64,000 nucleotides of DNA, taken from contig JACKBN010000005.1 in the NCBI GenBank assembly GCA_020634565.1, forward strand, positions 186,001 to 250,000, read 5' to 3'. This document shows positions 41,766 to 51,176 of the stretch, piece by piece. The notes below the pieces were generated by a model that had not been told where the DNA came from, searched no databases, and saw only the letters and a program-made list of their open reading frames with translations. This DNA is from Ardenticatenaceae bacterium. Lineage in GTDB: Bacteria; Chloroflexota; Anaerolineae; Promineifilales; Promineifilaceae. The translations under genes were made by a program, and so were the position numbers. Position 1 is the stretch's first letter, and the number at the start of each line of letters is the position of its first letter.

Positions 41766-42235
41766 ATCCGCAAATTGCTGCCCTACTGGCCGATGCGTTC
41801 TGGTCGGCGATTGCCGCCGCTGGCTTTGCGATTTTGTTCAACGTGCCGCCGCGCGCTTTGCCCGGCTGTGCCTTGGCCGCAGCGATTGGTCATGCCCTGC
41901 GCACCTGGGCCATCCAACAAGGCCTGCCCATCGAACCAGCGACCCTGCTGGCGGCCACCACCATTGGCTTCCTGGGCGTCTATCTGGCCCGCTGGTTTCA
42001 ATCCCCCACGGCAATTTTCACCGTGCCTGCCGTTATCCCGATGGTGCCGGGCACATTTGCTTTCCGCACCATGCTGGGCATTTTGCAGCTAACCACGCTG
42101 GGCATCAACGACAGCGCCCCCATCCTGGCGGAAGTTAGTCTGAACGCCATCAAAACCGGTCTGATTTTGGCTGCGCTGGCAGGCGGTATCATTGCACCAC
42201 GGTTATTGTTCCGGCGGCAAAAGCCGGTTGTGTAG
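41762..42235 (+). CDS. Threonine/serine exporter, ThrE C-terminal type
   Basis: This 157-residue membrane protein has about four to five helices and the ThrE_2 marks VPAVIPMVPG and FRTMLGILQL. It starts at GTG 41762, which overlaps the TGA of the larger subunit by 4 bp, so the two are coupled and probably made in equal amounts. Confidence 0.84.
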   Translation: MNPQIAALLADAFWSAIAAAGFAILFNVPPRALPGCALAAAIGHALRTWAIQQGLPIEPATLLAATTIGFLGVYLARWFQSPTAIFTVPAVIPMVPGTFAFRTMLGILQLTTLGINDSAPILAEVSLNAIKTGLILAALAGGIIAPRLLFRRQKPVV

Positions 42236-42270
42236 GGAGTAATTACCCCATTCTAGGAGGATGTTTTGCC

Positions 42271-42768
42271 ATGACCATCACCATTCACCCCCTGCAACCG
42301 GCCGATTGGACGGCCGTTGCCCAAATTTACGCCGACGGGATTGCCACCGGGGAAGCGACGTTTGAAACCGATGTGCCTACCTGGGAAAAGTGGGACGCCG
42401 GGCGGATGCCCACCTGTCGCTTTGTGGCCAAATCCGAAGCGGGTGCGGTGGTTGGCTGGGCAGCGCTATCGCCGGTTTCCAGCCGCTGCGTTTATGCCGG
42501 CGTGGCCGAAGTGAGTGTGTACGTGGCGCCCGCCGCCTGGGGTCAAGGTATCGGCAAACAGCTGCTGCAAGCCCTGGTCGATGGCTCGGAAGCAGAAGGC
42601 ATCTGGATGCTGCAAGCCAGCATCTTCCCCGAAAATGTGGCCAGCGTGACGCTGCATGAGAAGTGTGGCTTCCGGGTTGTGGGACGGCGGGAAAAGTTGG
42701 GGCAGCAATACGGCCGTTGGCGGGACGTTCTCTTCCTGGAGCGGCGCAGCCACAGCGTCGGTGTGTGA
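42271..42768 (+). CDS. GNAT acetyltransferase, phosphinothricin-type
   Basis: This 165-residue GNAT enzyme has the order typical of phosphinothricin/methionine-sulfone acetyltransferases: IYADGIATGEATFET near the start, EVSVYVAPAAWGQGIGKQL (acetyl-CoA loop at about 80-98) and the C-terminal HEKCGFRVVGRREKLG. Such enzymes acetylate amino groups of small molecules. ATG 42271 has GGAGGA upstream with good spacing. It follows the exporter pair by 35 bp. Confidence 0.85.
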   Translation: MTITIHPLQPADWTAVAQIYADGIATGEATFETDVPTWEKWDAGRMPTCRFVAKSEAGAVVGWAALSPVSSRCVYAGVAEVSVYVAPAAWGQGIGKQLLQALVDGSEAEGIWMLQASIFPENVASVTLHEKCGFRVVGRREKLGQQYGRWRDVLFLERRSHSVGV

Positions 42769-42772
42769 TTTT

Positions 42773-42846
42773 TAACCGCGAAGGACGCGGAGGGCGCAGA
42801 GAAAAAAACAGAAATCTCCGCGTTCTCTGTGCGCTCTGCGGTTAAA
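42773..42846. repeat. CGCAGAG-family inverted repeat
   Basis: TTAACCGCG and GGCGCAGAGAA on the left pair with TTCTCTGTGCGC and CTCTGCGGTTAA on the right. It fills the 100-bp gap between the GNAT and SpoU genes. It is the GC-rich version of the CCACAGAG family. Confidence 0.65.
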
Positions 42847-42868
42847 ATTTTTGGCGAGGGGATTACAG

Positions 42869-43516
42869 ATGCAGCTGTATGAAATTCGGCAGTGTGAAGC
42901 TGAAGAATGCCAGTTTCGCTTCCCGGTGGCGGCAGGTGATCCAGCGGGGCTGCGCTGCCCGCACTGTGGGGCAGCCACAGCGCTTGCCGTAACGCCACAA
43001 GCGGGCGGCGCACCATCGTTGCAAAGCACCCCACGCTTTACCCGGCTGGAACTGCTGCTGGACAACATTCGCAGCCTGTACAACGTGGGGGCCATCATGC
43101 GCACGGCCGATGGCGCAGGCATCGCACATCTGCATTTGGGCGGCATTACTGCCCCACCCACGCACCCCAAACTGGCCAAAACGGCGCTCGGCGCAGAAAG
43201 TGCTCTGCCCTGGACGCAGCATCGCAACAGCGTGCAGGCCGTGAGGCAGCTCAAGTCTGAAGGATATGTGATTTGGGTGCTGGAGGAGGGGGAAACGGCC
43301 GTAAATCTCTTCACCACCCCGCTATCACAGCAAGCCAACCAACCCATCCTGCTGGTCATTGGCAACGAAAAAGTGGGCGTCGATCCCGCAATTGTGGCTC
43401 TGGCCGACCACGTTTTTGCCCTGCCCATGAGCGGCGTCAAAAACTCGCTCAACGTTGCCGTTGCGTTTGGCGCTGCCATTTACCAGATTCAGTTCCAGGC
43501 TGCCGATAATGAGTAA
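42869..43516 (+). CDS. SpoU/TrmH-family RNA 2'-O-methyltransferase with zinc ribbon
   Basis: This 215-residue enzyme has an N-terminal Cys-rich ribbon (CEAEEC at 9-14, CPHC near 31-34). The SpoU knot follows with motif 1 (NVGAIMRTADGAGI), motif 2 (LVIGNEKVGVDP) and motif 3 (LPMSGVKNSLNVAVA). These bind S-adenosylmethionine and methylate the ribose of tRNA or rRNA. The zinc ribbon is an added feature not found in classical TrmH. ATG 42869 is used with GCGAGGGG upstream. It overlaps the next gene by 8 bp. Confidence 0.86.
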   Translation: MQLYEIRQCEAEECQFRFPVAAGDPAGLRCPHCGAATALAVTPQAGGAPSLQSTPRFTRLELLLDNIRSLYNVGAIMRTADGAGIAHLHLGGITAPPTHPKLAKTALGAESALPWTQHRNSVQAVRQLKSEGYVIWVLEEGETAVNLFTTPLSQQANQPILLVIGNEKVGVDPAIVALADHVFALPMSGVKNSLNVAVAFGAAIYQIQFQAADNE

Positions 43517-43946
43517 GAAGAAACTGTTCGGTTTAAACAATTATGCACAAAACCTTGCCAAGGAAACGTTGGATGGAGCAAATTTACGGGGAAGCTTATT
43601 CGCTCACGCAAATTTGACTGATGCCTCTTTGATAAAATGTGATCTGACAGATTCTACTTTCACCTATGCAAAACTTGTTCGTGCCAATCTTGCACAAGCT
43701 ACGCTCGTAAGGGCAAACTTTGAGTATGCCGATTTGTCAGAGGCAAATTTGAGCAATTCAGATCTCACGCAGGCAAACTTCTCTCAGGCAACCATGCGAC
43801 GAGCTAATTTATCAGGTGCTTATCTGCGTGAAAGTTGCTTGGCCAATACAGATCTAGCCGAAGCAATCAGCAATCATGAAACGGTATGGCCTGAGGAGTT
43901 TGACCCATTAAAAGCAGGAATTATTATCGGCAGTTCAAAAGGATGA
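43509..43946 (+). CDS. Pentapeptide-repeat protein
   Basis: This 145-residue protein has about fifteen five-residue A(D/N)LxX repeats in residues 20-120 (for example ANLTDASLIK, YADLSEANLS). These fold as a right-handed square helix. Family members range from DNA-mimic gyrase-protection proteins to structural or targeting modules. It starts within the SpoU gene and shares its last codons, so it is co-translated. It has no ACGGCCGT copy, and its codon use seems more AT-rich than that of its neighbours, which may mean recent acquisition. Its stop abuts the convergent kinase gene. Confidence 0.83.
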   Translation: MSKKKLFGLNNYAQNLAKETLDGANLRGSLFAHANLTDASLIKCDLTDSTFTYAKLVRANLAQATLVRANFEYADLSEANLSNSDLTQANFSQATMRRANLSGAYLRESCLANTDLAEAISNHETVWPEEFDPLKAGIIIGSSKG

Positions 43947-46178
43947 TTATTCAACTGGTGTGACGCAGCGAAAGCCTACGTCAGGGATCAGGCGAAATTC
44001 GGGGGCGCGCTCACTGGCGCGGTTGGTGGTGCGCAGCTCTTCGGCGAGGCTATCGTAGCCGCCGCCGCGCAGGACGTAATCATCGGTGACACGAACTTCA
44101 TCCGGCCCAGTGGGGTTTTCAGATGGGCTGCGATCGTAGTAAATGGCGTCGTAGCCATCGGCGACCCATTCCCAGACGTTGCCAGCCATGTGGTACACAC
44201 CAAACGGACTCGCGCCTTCGGGCAGACTGTTGACTGGCTGCAAATTATCAAACGTTCCAGCAAACACGGCTGGAATCGTGCCCTCGTCGTCAATCACTAA
44301 TTCATCGCCCCAGGGATAAAAACGGCCGTCGCCACCCCCCGCTGCCAGTTCCCACTCTGCTTCGGTAGGCAGCCGCCCGCCAACCCATTGGCAGTACGCA
44401 TTGGCCCCGTGCCAGCTAACGTTGTTGATGGGGTAATCGCCAAAACCCTCAATCGGCACATATTCGATGGTGTCATCTGTGAGATAACTGGCCGTAGTTT
44501 CAAAATTGGTCGAGAGACAGGTAAAACCATTGCAGGCGTTGACGTATGATCCCAGCGTGTTGAGGAAAGCCGCGTACTGAGCCACGCTCACTTCATACAA
44601 ATCAATGGCAAAGGCATCAACGGTCACTTCGTGCCGGGAGCGCTCATCTGATTCAGCTAATTCATCCTCGTCCCGCGCCCCCATGAGGAACGTGGTGGCG
44701 GGAATGATCACCTGGGGCATTTCGTCCTGCTCGCGGGTAAGCATTACGAGCGGCGTCGGTGTTGGCACGCTGGTGGCTGTAGCTGTAGGCAGCGGCGTAG
44801 GCGTGCTGGTTGGTGAAGGGGTGGGACTGGGCAGCGGCGTACGGGTGGGCGTATTGCTAGGCACGGCCGTTTCGACAAGCACACTCGCTTCCGTTTCTGT
44901 GGGAACGGCCGTTGCCGTCTCAGTTGGGGCGATTGTCACCGTAGCGGTAGCGGTGGCTGTTGCCGTGGGGGTGACGGTGGGCGGCAAAGCGCCATTTTGC
45001 GCCAAATAGGTCAGATCGTTCCACGAATGATCCTCCAGCAGGAAAAACCAGGTAGAGGCCCCTGCCAGACCCGCCACAACCAGGAGCAGCAGCAGAAACA
45101 CCAGGCAGGAACGGCCGTTGTTCGTCTTTACCTTCTCCGGCGTGGGCGTGGGCGTAACGGTGTGCTGCGCCTGCCCCATCACCATGGCCGCCGGGGGCGG
45201 CGGCAGCGGACGCGGAGCGCTGGACAACGGCGGGCCGGTTACGGCAGGCGGTGGTGGCGGCATCGTTGGGAGCGGCGCTTGTTCCACCATCTTCAACGGC
45301 GCCATGCCCGGCAGCTCTAACTCTGCGGTATCTGGCTGCTGCACGGCTTGCTCAACGGCCGTTGCCAGCAAATTCCCGTTGGCAAACCGATCTTCTGGCT
45401 CCTTGGCCAACGCTTTCAAAATCACTTCAGACAGAGCATCGCTCAGTTCCGGCCGAATTTCCCGTGGCGATGGCGGCAGTTCGCTCATCTGCTTGAGGGC
45501 AATTTCCAGCGGTTCGGCCCCTTCAAACGGCCGTTGCCCGGTAAACATCTGGTACAAAATCACGCCCACGGCGTACAGGTCACTCTGCGGCACAACCCGG
45601 GCTGAGGAGATGGCCTGCTCCGGCGCAATGTAGTGAGGCGAGCCAAAAATATCGCCCTGCGTTTCATTGTCAGCCAGCAGTGCCAGACCAAAATCGGTGA
45701 GATAGGAACGGCCGTCTTCTCCCAGCAAAATATTCGAGGGCTTCACGTCCCGATGAATGATTCCCTTGCTGTGGGCATAATCGAGCGCACCGCACAGCTC
45801 CCGCACCAGCCGGGCCGCCTCGACCGCAGGCAGCCACTCATCGCGCGCTCGCAGTTCATCCAGATAACCGCGCAAATCCTGGCCGGGAATATACTGCATC
45901 GCCATGTAAAACAGGCCAGAGACTTCCCCATAGCGGTACAGCCGCACGATGTGGGGATGTTCCAACTGGGCAATCGCCTGCGCCTCACGCTCAAAACGAG
46001 CCCGGTATGCTTCATCCGCCCGATAAACAGCATCAATCACCTTGATAGCCACGTCTCGCTTCAAGCGTACATCCCGCCCCTGGTAAACGCGCGCCATGCC
46101 CCCCCGACCTAACAGGGAGAGCAATTCATATTCATCTAGCTGCTGCCCGATGAGCGGGTCTTGATTAAAACTTGTCAT
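43947..46178 (-). CDS. Ser/Thr protein kinase fused to FGE-sulfatase domain
   Basis: This 743-residue protein has an N-terminal Hanks-type kinase (residues 15-275) with GRGGMARVY, Lys46 (VAIK), the HRD Asp144 and the DFG Asp162, so it should be active. A Pro-rich linker leads to one membrane helix (about 357-380). An extracellular linker of about 100 residues, rich in Thr, Pro and Ala, follows. The C-terminal domain (about 490-743) is of the formylglycine-generating/sulfatase-modifying type (NNVSWHGANAYCQWVGGR, NVWEWVADG, GFRCV). The FGE-like fold here probably senses a ligand or binds sugar, because many fused copies lack enzyme function. It ends against the pentapeptide gene. Confidence 0.87.
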   Translation of the reverse strand: MTSFNQDPLIGQQLDEYELLSLLGRGGMARVYQGRDVRLKRDVAIKVIDAVYRADEAYRARFEREAQAIAQLEHPHIVRLYRYGEVSGLFYMAMQYIPGQDLRGYLDELRARDEWLPAVEAARLVRELCGALDYAHSKGIIHRDVKPSNILLGEDGRSYLTDFGLALLADNETQGDIFGSPHYIAPEQAISSARVVPQSDLYAVGVILYQMFTGQRPFEGAEPLEIALKQMSELPPSPREIRPELSDALSEVILKALAKEPEDRFANGNLLATAVEQAVQQPDTAELELPGMAPLKMVEQAPLPTMPPPPPAVTGPPLSSAPRPLPPPPAAMVMGQAQHTVTPTPTPEKVKTNNGRSCLVFLLLLLVVAGLAGASTWFFLLEDHSWNDLTYLAQNGALPPTVTPTATATATATVTIAPTETATAVPTETEASVLVETAVPSNTPTRTPLPSPTPSPTSTPTPLPTATATSVPTPTPLVMLTREQDEMPQVIIPATTFLMGARDEDELAESDERSRHEVTVDAFAIDLYEVSVAQYAAFLNTLGSYVNACNGFTCLSTNFETTASYLTDDTIEYVPIEGFGDYPINNVSWHGANAYCQWVGGRLPTEAEWELAAGGGDGRFYPWGDELVIDDEGTIPAVFAGTFDNLQPVNSLPEGASPFGVYHMAGNVWEWVADGYDAIYYDRSPSENPTGPDEVRVTDDYVLRGGGYDSLAEELRTTNRASERAPEFRLIPDVGFRCVTPVE

Positions 46179-46249
46179 CTAACTCTGTAACTTTTCCTTG
46201 AAACTGCATGACAGAAAGATGCACCGGAAGTTTCCGGAAAAATGGCTGG

Positions 46250-48676
46250 TCAGTGCCAGGGAAGCAACCCCCGTTTGTCGTAAGAGGTGGTGGCGATGCG
46301 GTGCAGATCACGCACGTATTGGTTCAGCCCGGTGGCGAAAGAGTCCAGCTGATCAACAATGATGCGGATGGCGAGGTCGTGACGGCCAACGGCCGTTAAC
46401 TGAGCCACATGGGGACGAAAATCACGCACGGTCACATGCATCACGCCATCGGCATCTGTGAGCACACCCCAGGCCAGCTCCTTTTTCTCGTTGTCGTCCT
46501 TGGCGGTAATAAACCGCGTCAGGCTGCTGTCTGGCGAAACACGCCCGACATTAGAAAACACTTCGCGCCCCTTGATCAGGTCATTTAGCACATCAAATTG
46601 GCCTGGAATTTTATCCAGTAAACGCTGAATGGGCACGGGCAAATGGGCCAGCAACCGAATTGAATCGACACTCATGCTTTCGCCAGTGCTGGCCCGCTCT
46701 TTGGTCTGGTTAAGCACCTCACCAAAGCCAGCCAGCATCGTCAGGTACGATTTTTGCAGCTTTTCAAACTGGCCAAAAATGTGCTGCCGGTTGCGCTTGG
46801 CCCGCTCGTAATTGCGCAGCGCGGCCAGAGTGCGCTGATGCTCACCAATCAAGTCCAGGTTGGCCAGCGGCACTTCAAAAGTCATGGGATACACGCGGTC
46901 GCGCGGATTGCGGCGGCTGGCATCCACCGGAATGAGGATGACAGGGTTATTGACCTGATTCTGGATGGTAGCCAGCGCAGTTTTGGCGGCGGCCTGGGTA
47001 CGGCCGTCTGCCTGCAATGCCTGCAACTGCTCCACCAACTCTGGGGCAGGCCGATACACCAGGCCATGAATTGTACGATACAGCACCAGCAAATCGTTGA
47101 CCGTCATGCGCAGCAAATCGTTGCGCTGCTTAAACAACCCACGCAGCTCCAAAATAGCGTTCAGATCGATGGCCGTGGTTTCGGCGCTGGCCTCCTGAGC
47201 CACATGCGGCGCGGCCTGCAAGCGCTGCCGGTCGTTGGGTCGCAGCGTCAGCGCCGGGGCATACGGCCGATTTTGCGGCGCGGTCACCGAGGGCAAACCG
47301 TGCAAATAAACCGCCCAGGAGAGCGCTTCGTTGGTTAAAATTTCAGCCATTGCCGCGCCCCAGATGCCATCAAAAAAGATGTGGGACAGGTCAAAGACAA
47401 ACGTTTCGCCCGTGTCAAAGATGGTTAGCGGCTGGTCGCCAATGCCACGCTCTGCCTGACGCAGGCTGGCCAGCGGCTGGTGGCGCGACTGCTGATCCGT
47501 GTTGATCCAGATGGGGGCCAGACGCAAACTGGTTAGCTCCTGCCGCAGCCCTTCGCTGGTGCCGTTCAAAAATTCGGGGAACGCCGCCCGCCGCACCTGG
47601 GCCAGTTCAGTCAGATGCGCCGGACCGGTTTCGGCAGGGCGGTTCATCAGGTTGGTGATGTACCCGCGCACGGTGGCGACGTTTTGGGGACGGCCGTTTT
47701 TATCGGCGCAGGCCGGCAACAGATAGTAGCGTCCCTGGTGGATGATGCCAATTTGCATTTGCTCCAGCGGAACGGGCTTGCGTTCCTCACCGTACAGCGA
47801 TGGTTCCAGGTAAGCGCGGATGCTGAGCTGGTGCTGGTAAGCCGGCAAATCTTTGGCCTCAGCTTTGGCAATTTTTGTTTGCCACGCTTCTTTTACCGCA
47901 GCGGGCAGATCGGCCATGGCGTTGGCCAGGAAGGTGTCAAATTTGCGGCGGCGATAGCTGGGATAATCTTCCTGTGGCTGCACATCCACGCCGCGACCAT
48001 ACGGCCGTAATCGTTCCCAGCGCGTGTACAGTTCTGCAAAACGGCCGTTTTCAGGCAATTCGGCCGTTACTTCTCGCAACACGGTGGTGTAAACGCGTTC
48101 GCGCCATTCGTTGGCCAGCAGGTCGTAATATTGGTGCAGGGTGTAAACGGCCGTCATCGTCAGCGCCGTAATGCGATCAACTGGCGAGAGGCGAATGTTG
48201 TGCTGGCGCAGCGTGGTGTCGAAACCGTGGGTTTCGCAGGCGTGGCGAGCAGTGTCATCGCGCAAGGCATAATCCACGTAGAACTGCCAGATGCCTTCCG
48301 GGAAGGAGGCATCGACCTCTTTGCCGGCCAGTTTGAGCAAATTTTGGTATGCCCATAAAACGGCCGCTGGCCCGGCAAAAAATGTTCCGTAGACAGCCTT
48401 ATCTAACAATGCTTGCTCCACGCCTTTGAAAAGCAAATGAATATCCCGCCGCACAGTAGCTGTGGGCGGTTTGCGGCTGGGCAGCCGCAGCAACCCGTTG
48501 AGGATAACGCTCGGCACGTTACCCGCCGGGGCCTGTTTAGCGATAGCTGCAACCAGCTTATCAATCTCGGGCAAAGACAAGGACGACAATTCATGTACCT
48601 TCTGTGTGTAGGCGATCTTACGAAGAGTATGAAGGGTAGCCTGGGTGGGGTCAATGGCTCGTTTAGTATCGTCCAC
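46250..48676 (-). CDS. Conserved-looking protein with HxxxDG motif, possible acyltransferase
   Basis: I do not recognise this 808-residue protein as a named family. It has no signal peptide or membrane helices. The clearest motif is SHIFFDG (His432, Asp436, Gly437), which matches the HxxxDG catalytic pattern of CoA-dependent and carnitine-type acyltransferases. The flanking EALSWAVYLHG and the later VNDLLVLYRTIHG also fit a large alpha/beta enzyme. It starts at GTG 48676 with AAAGG upstream, and carries many ACGGCCGT sites, so it is native. It lies between the Ser/Thr kinase and the glycosyltransferase, all on the minus strand. A role in lipid or cell-surface modification is possible. Confidence 0.5.
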   Translation of the reverse strand: MDDTKRAIDPTQATLHTLRKIAYTQKVHELSSLSLPEIDKLVAAIAKQAPAGNVPSVILNGLLRLPSRKPPTATVRRDIHLLFKGVEQALLDKAVYGTFFAGPAAVLWAYQNLLKLAGKEVDASFPEGIWQFYVDYALRDDTARHACETHGFDTTLRQHNIRLSPVDRITALTMTAVYTLHQYYDLLANEWRERVYTTVLREVTAELPENGRFAELYTRWERLRPYGRGVDVQPQEDYPSYRRRKFDTFLANAMADLPAAVKEAWQTKIAKAEAKDLPAYQHQLSIRAYLEPSLYGEERKPVPLEQMQIGIIHQGRYYLLPACADKNGRPQNVATVRGYITNLMNRPAETGPAHLTELAQVRRAAFPEFLNGTSEGLRQELTSLRLAPIWINTDQQSRHQPLASLRQAERGIGDQPLTIFDTGETFVFDLSHIFFDGIWGAAMAEILTNEALSWAVYLHGLPSVTAPQNRPYAPALTLRPNDRQRLQAAPHVAQEASAETTAIDLNAILELRGLFKQRNDLLRMTVNDLLVLYRTIHGLVYRPAPELVEQLQALQADGRTQAAAKTALATIQNQVNNPVILIPVDASRRNPRDRVYPMTFEVPLANLDLIGEHQRTLAALRNYERAKRNRQHIFGQFEKLQKSYLTMLAGFGEVLNQTKERASTGESMSVDSIRLLAHLPVPIQRLLDKIPGQFDVLNDLIKGREVFSNVGRVSPDSSLTRFITAKDDNEKKELAWGVLTDADGVMHVTVRDFRPHVAQLTAVGRHDLAIRIIVDQLDSFATGLNQYVRDLHRIATTSYDKRGLLPWH

Positions 48677-48776
48677 AAGACGTTGCCTTTGCGTATGGTT
48701 ACGTTAAGAACTTCAATTGGTGCGCGCTTATTATGCCGAATTTACGGTTTTCTGTAAACCGTTAGTCGTCCAGCAG

Positions 48777-51077
48777 CTATGGCTCCACGCGGATGGTCGT
48801 GAGAATGCGATGGTCGCTACCATCATCCAGCAGCAGACGCTGGCCCGTTACCGGATCATAAAGGCCAATTTCGATCTGGTAAACGCCAGGCGGCGCCAGC
48901 GGATCAAGCGGGATGGCGTAGGCGTCCAAAATGATTTCGTCGGTGCGCCAGGTGGTGGTGGGACGACGGCCGTTTTCCGGTTCGTTGTCTTGCTGCCCCC
49001 ACAAAAAGTTATTGCTGTTGATGTTGTACACCTCGCCCAAAACGTGGGTGAATACCTTGTACCGCAGGCCAATTTGCCCGGCTCCTTGCCAGTACAGCGT
49101 CAGCGGAATCGCCTCGCCCGGCTGGAAGGTATTCTCGCCTAAATCGTACCCCAACAAGCTGATGCCCTGCGCAAATTGCGCATCCACCCGATTTTGGATG
49201 GTCACATCGGCGGCGGTGAGGAAGGTGGCTTCTTTTTGGCGAATGTGTATGTGGCCAAATTCGGCCGTGCCGCTGCTGGTTGTTGCGTAAAATTGGTAAT
49301 CCCCCGTTGCTAAGTCAGCCGAAACGAGCAAATCAACCTGTTGGCGACTGGGGCCTGTCGTGACGGGTGTAGTCACAGTAGCCAGGGTAAACGGTTCACC
49401 GCCACGCACGGGAACAACGCCCACTTCCACGGGTTCCACCTGGCCAGCGCCCTGCCAATACAAAAAGAGGTGGATGGTGTCGCCGCTGCGAAAGTCGTGA
49501 GCGTGTAAATCGTAGCCGGTGAGTTGGGAAACGGCCGTTTCCAACACATTCGGTGGCTCAGTCTGCACCAACGTTTCCACTTGGGCGGCTCGTTCCGGCG
49601 TGCGGGCAAAAAAGATGAGCTGCTTGTCACCGTACGGGTAGGCAATTTCGCCAGCGGCCCGCTCGGTAAGCCAGTTCACCACGTCCTGCTGCGGATCGCC
49701 GATGGGAGCATATTGCGTTCGCACCAGCCAGATGCCGTCATGCTGCTGCCAGATCGGTTCGAGAAAATCATTGGCCTGCTGCGGCGTCATCTGCCACGCA
49801 CCGGGGATACCGTGCCAAAACTCAGCGTAATGATGGGCAAAGATGGGCCAGTCGTTGTCGCTGTAGAGCACGACGGCATCATTGGGCTGCTGGTACGCTT
49901 CAATCGTCGCCGTAAGCGAGGGGAAGTCGTCAAACAAGATGCGGCTGCTGTGGTAGTTATTCAGGCCAAACAGAGCGGCGTAAACGGCCAATGCGGCACC
50001 CAGAAAACCAAGGGGACGGGAACGGCCGTTGCTCAGCACACTAATCCCCCAGCCCAACAGCGCGGCAAACGCGGCTAAAAAGATGATGAGGTAGCGCGGG
50101 GCCAGTGGCGGCGAGTAAAAAAAGGAGGCTTTGGGCAGCGATACAATGTAAACGACGAGCGCGGGCAGCAACAGCCCCACCAGCAGCAGGGCGAGTTTTT
50201 GTTGGCGCAACGGCCGTTTACGCGCCTGCCAACCAATCACCCCCACACCCAACAAGAAAACCAGCAACACCGGAACAGTCAGCGGGGCGTATTGGTCCAC
50301 GTCGAGCGGGATGCCCACGGTGAGGACGGTCCAGTAAATTTTGAGGAAGCTCCACGGCTCAACCGGATTGGCCTGCGACCAGGTGGGAATGCGCCCGATG
50401 GCAAAGGCCAGCCAGGGCGCGTACAGCAGCAGCACCACCGCCTGCGCTACGGACCACTGCCAGAAATTGCGCCAGCGTTCCTTTGCGCGCGGCAAAACCA
50501 GGAACAGCCAAACAAGGTTGGCCGTCACCAACACCATCACGGCCAGGTACAAATTGTACAGTCCCAGCACCATGAAAAGGATGTAGAGGAGCCAGTCGCG
50601 GGTACGGCCGTATTGCCACACGCCCACCGCCGCCCACAGCGCCCACGCCCCCAGCAGCGCCGCCAGCGAATACATGCGCATCTCCTGTGACCAGCCAATG
50701 TCAAAGCGGGAGATGGTCATGAATAAGGCGGCGAGGAGTCCGGTGAAACGGCCGTTCAGCCGCTTGCCCAGCAAATAGGTGGCGGGAATCGTCAGCAGGC
50801 CGATGATGGCCGAGAGCAGCCGCAGGCCAAACTCACTGTCGCCACTGAGCAGCCGCCAAAAATGAAGCAGCCAAAAGTAAAGCGGGGGATGCACATCGTT
50901 GGCGGTCCAGAGGGAGATGTCAGCCAGGGGTTGCCGCGCAGCCCAGATGGCCAAGCCTTCATCCCACCAGACGCTCTTGTCCCCCAGGGCGATCACCCGC
51001 AAGCCAAAGCCCAGCAGCATCAGCCCCACCAACAGCCAGCGGGTTCCCCTCTCCGAAATCTCTCGTCGCGCAAACAT
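48777..51077 (-). CDS. GT39-type membrane glycosyltransferase
   Basis: This 766-residue protein has about ten membrane helices in residues 12-380. The dolichyl/polyprenyl-phosphate mannosyltransferase marks are present: WWDEGLAIW (catalytic Asp-Glu) near residue 38 and NDVHPPLYFWLLHFW near 60. A large non-membrane C-terminal part (about 390-766) contains beta-rich repeats (GDTIHLFLYWQGAGQVEP, PLTLYWQGAGQIG). It probably transfers sugars from a lipid carrier to proteins or glycans at the outer face. The C-terminal repeats look like sugar-binding or stalk modules. The ATG at 51077 has a poor ribosome site. Confidence 0.82.
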   Translation of the reverse strand: MFARREISERGTRWLLVGLMLLGFGLRVIALGDKSVWWDEGLAIWAARQPLADISLWTANDVHPPLYFWLLHFWRLLSGDSEFGLRLLSAIIGLLTIPATYLLGKRLNGRFTGLLAALFMTISRFDIGWSQEMRMYSLAALLGAWALWAAVGVWQYGRTRDWLLYILFMVLGLYNLYLAVMVLVTANLVWLFLVLPRAKERWRNFWQWSVAQAVVLLLYAPWLAFAIGRIPTWSQANPVEPWSFLKIYWTVLTVGIPLDVDQYAPLTVPVLLVFLLGVGVIGWQARKRPLRQQKLALLLVGLLLPALVVYIVSLPKASFFYSPPLAPRYLIIFLAAFAALLGWGISVLSNGRSRPLGFLGAALAVYAALFGLNNYHSSRILFDDFPSLTATIEAYQQPNDAVVLYSDNDWPIFAHHYAEFWHGIPGAWQMTPQQANDFLEPIWQQHDGIWLVRTQYAPIGDPQQDVVNWLTERAAGEIAYPYGDKQLIFFARTPERAAQVETLVQTEPPNVLETAVSQLTGYDLHAHDFRSGDTIHLFLYWQGAGQVEPVEVGVVPVRGGEPFTLATVTTPVTTGPSRQQVDLLVSADLATGDYQFYATTSSGTAEFGHIHIRQKEATFLTAADVTIQNRVDAQFAQGISLLGYDLGENTFQPGEAIPLTLYWQGAGQIGLRYKVFTHVLGEVYNINSNNFLWGQQDNEPENGRRPTTTWRTDEIILDAYAIPLDPLAPPGVYQIEIGLYDPVTGQRLLLDDGSDHRILTTIRVEP

Positions 51078-51176
51078 CGGGCGAATTAAACCTTAATTGG
51101 GAATGGCCGTCAACGTGCGGAAAATTAATTTTGAATAGGACGCTGATAAACGCAGATAAACGCAGATTTTTTGAGT

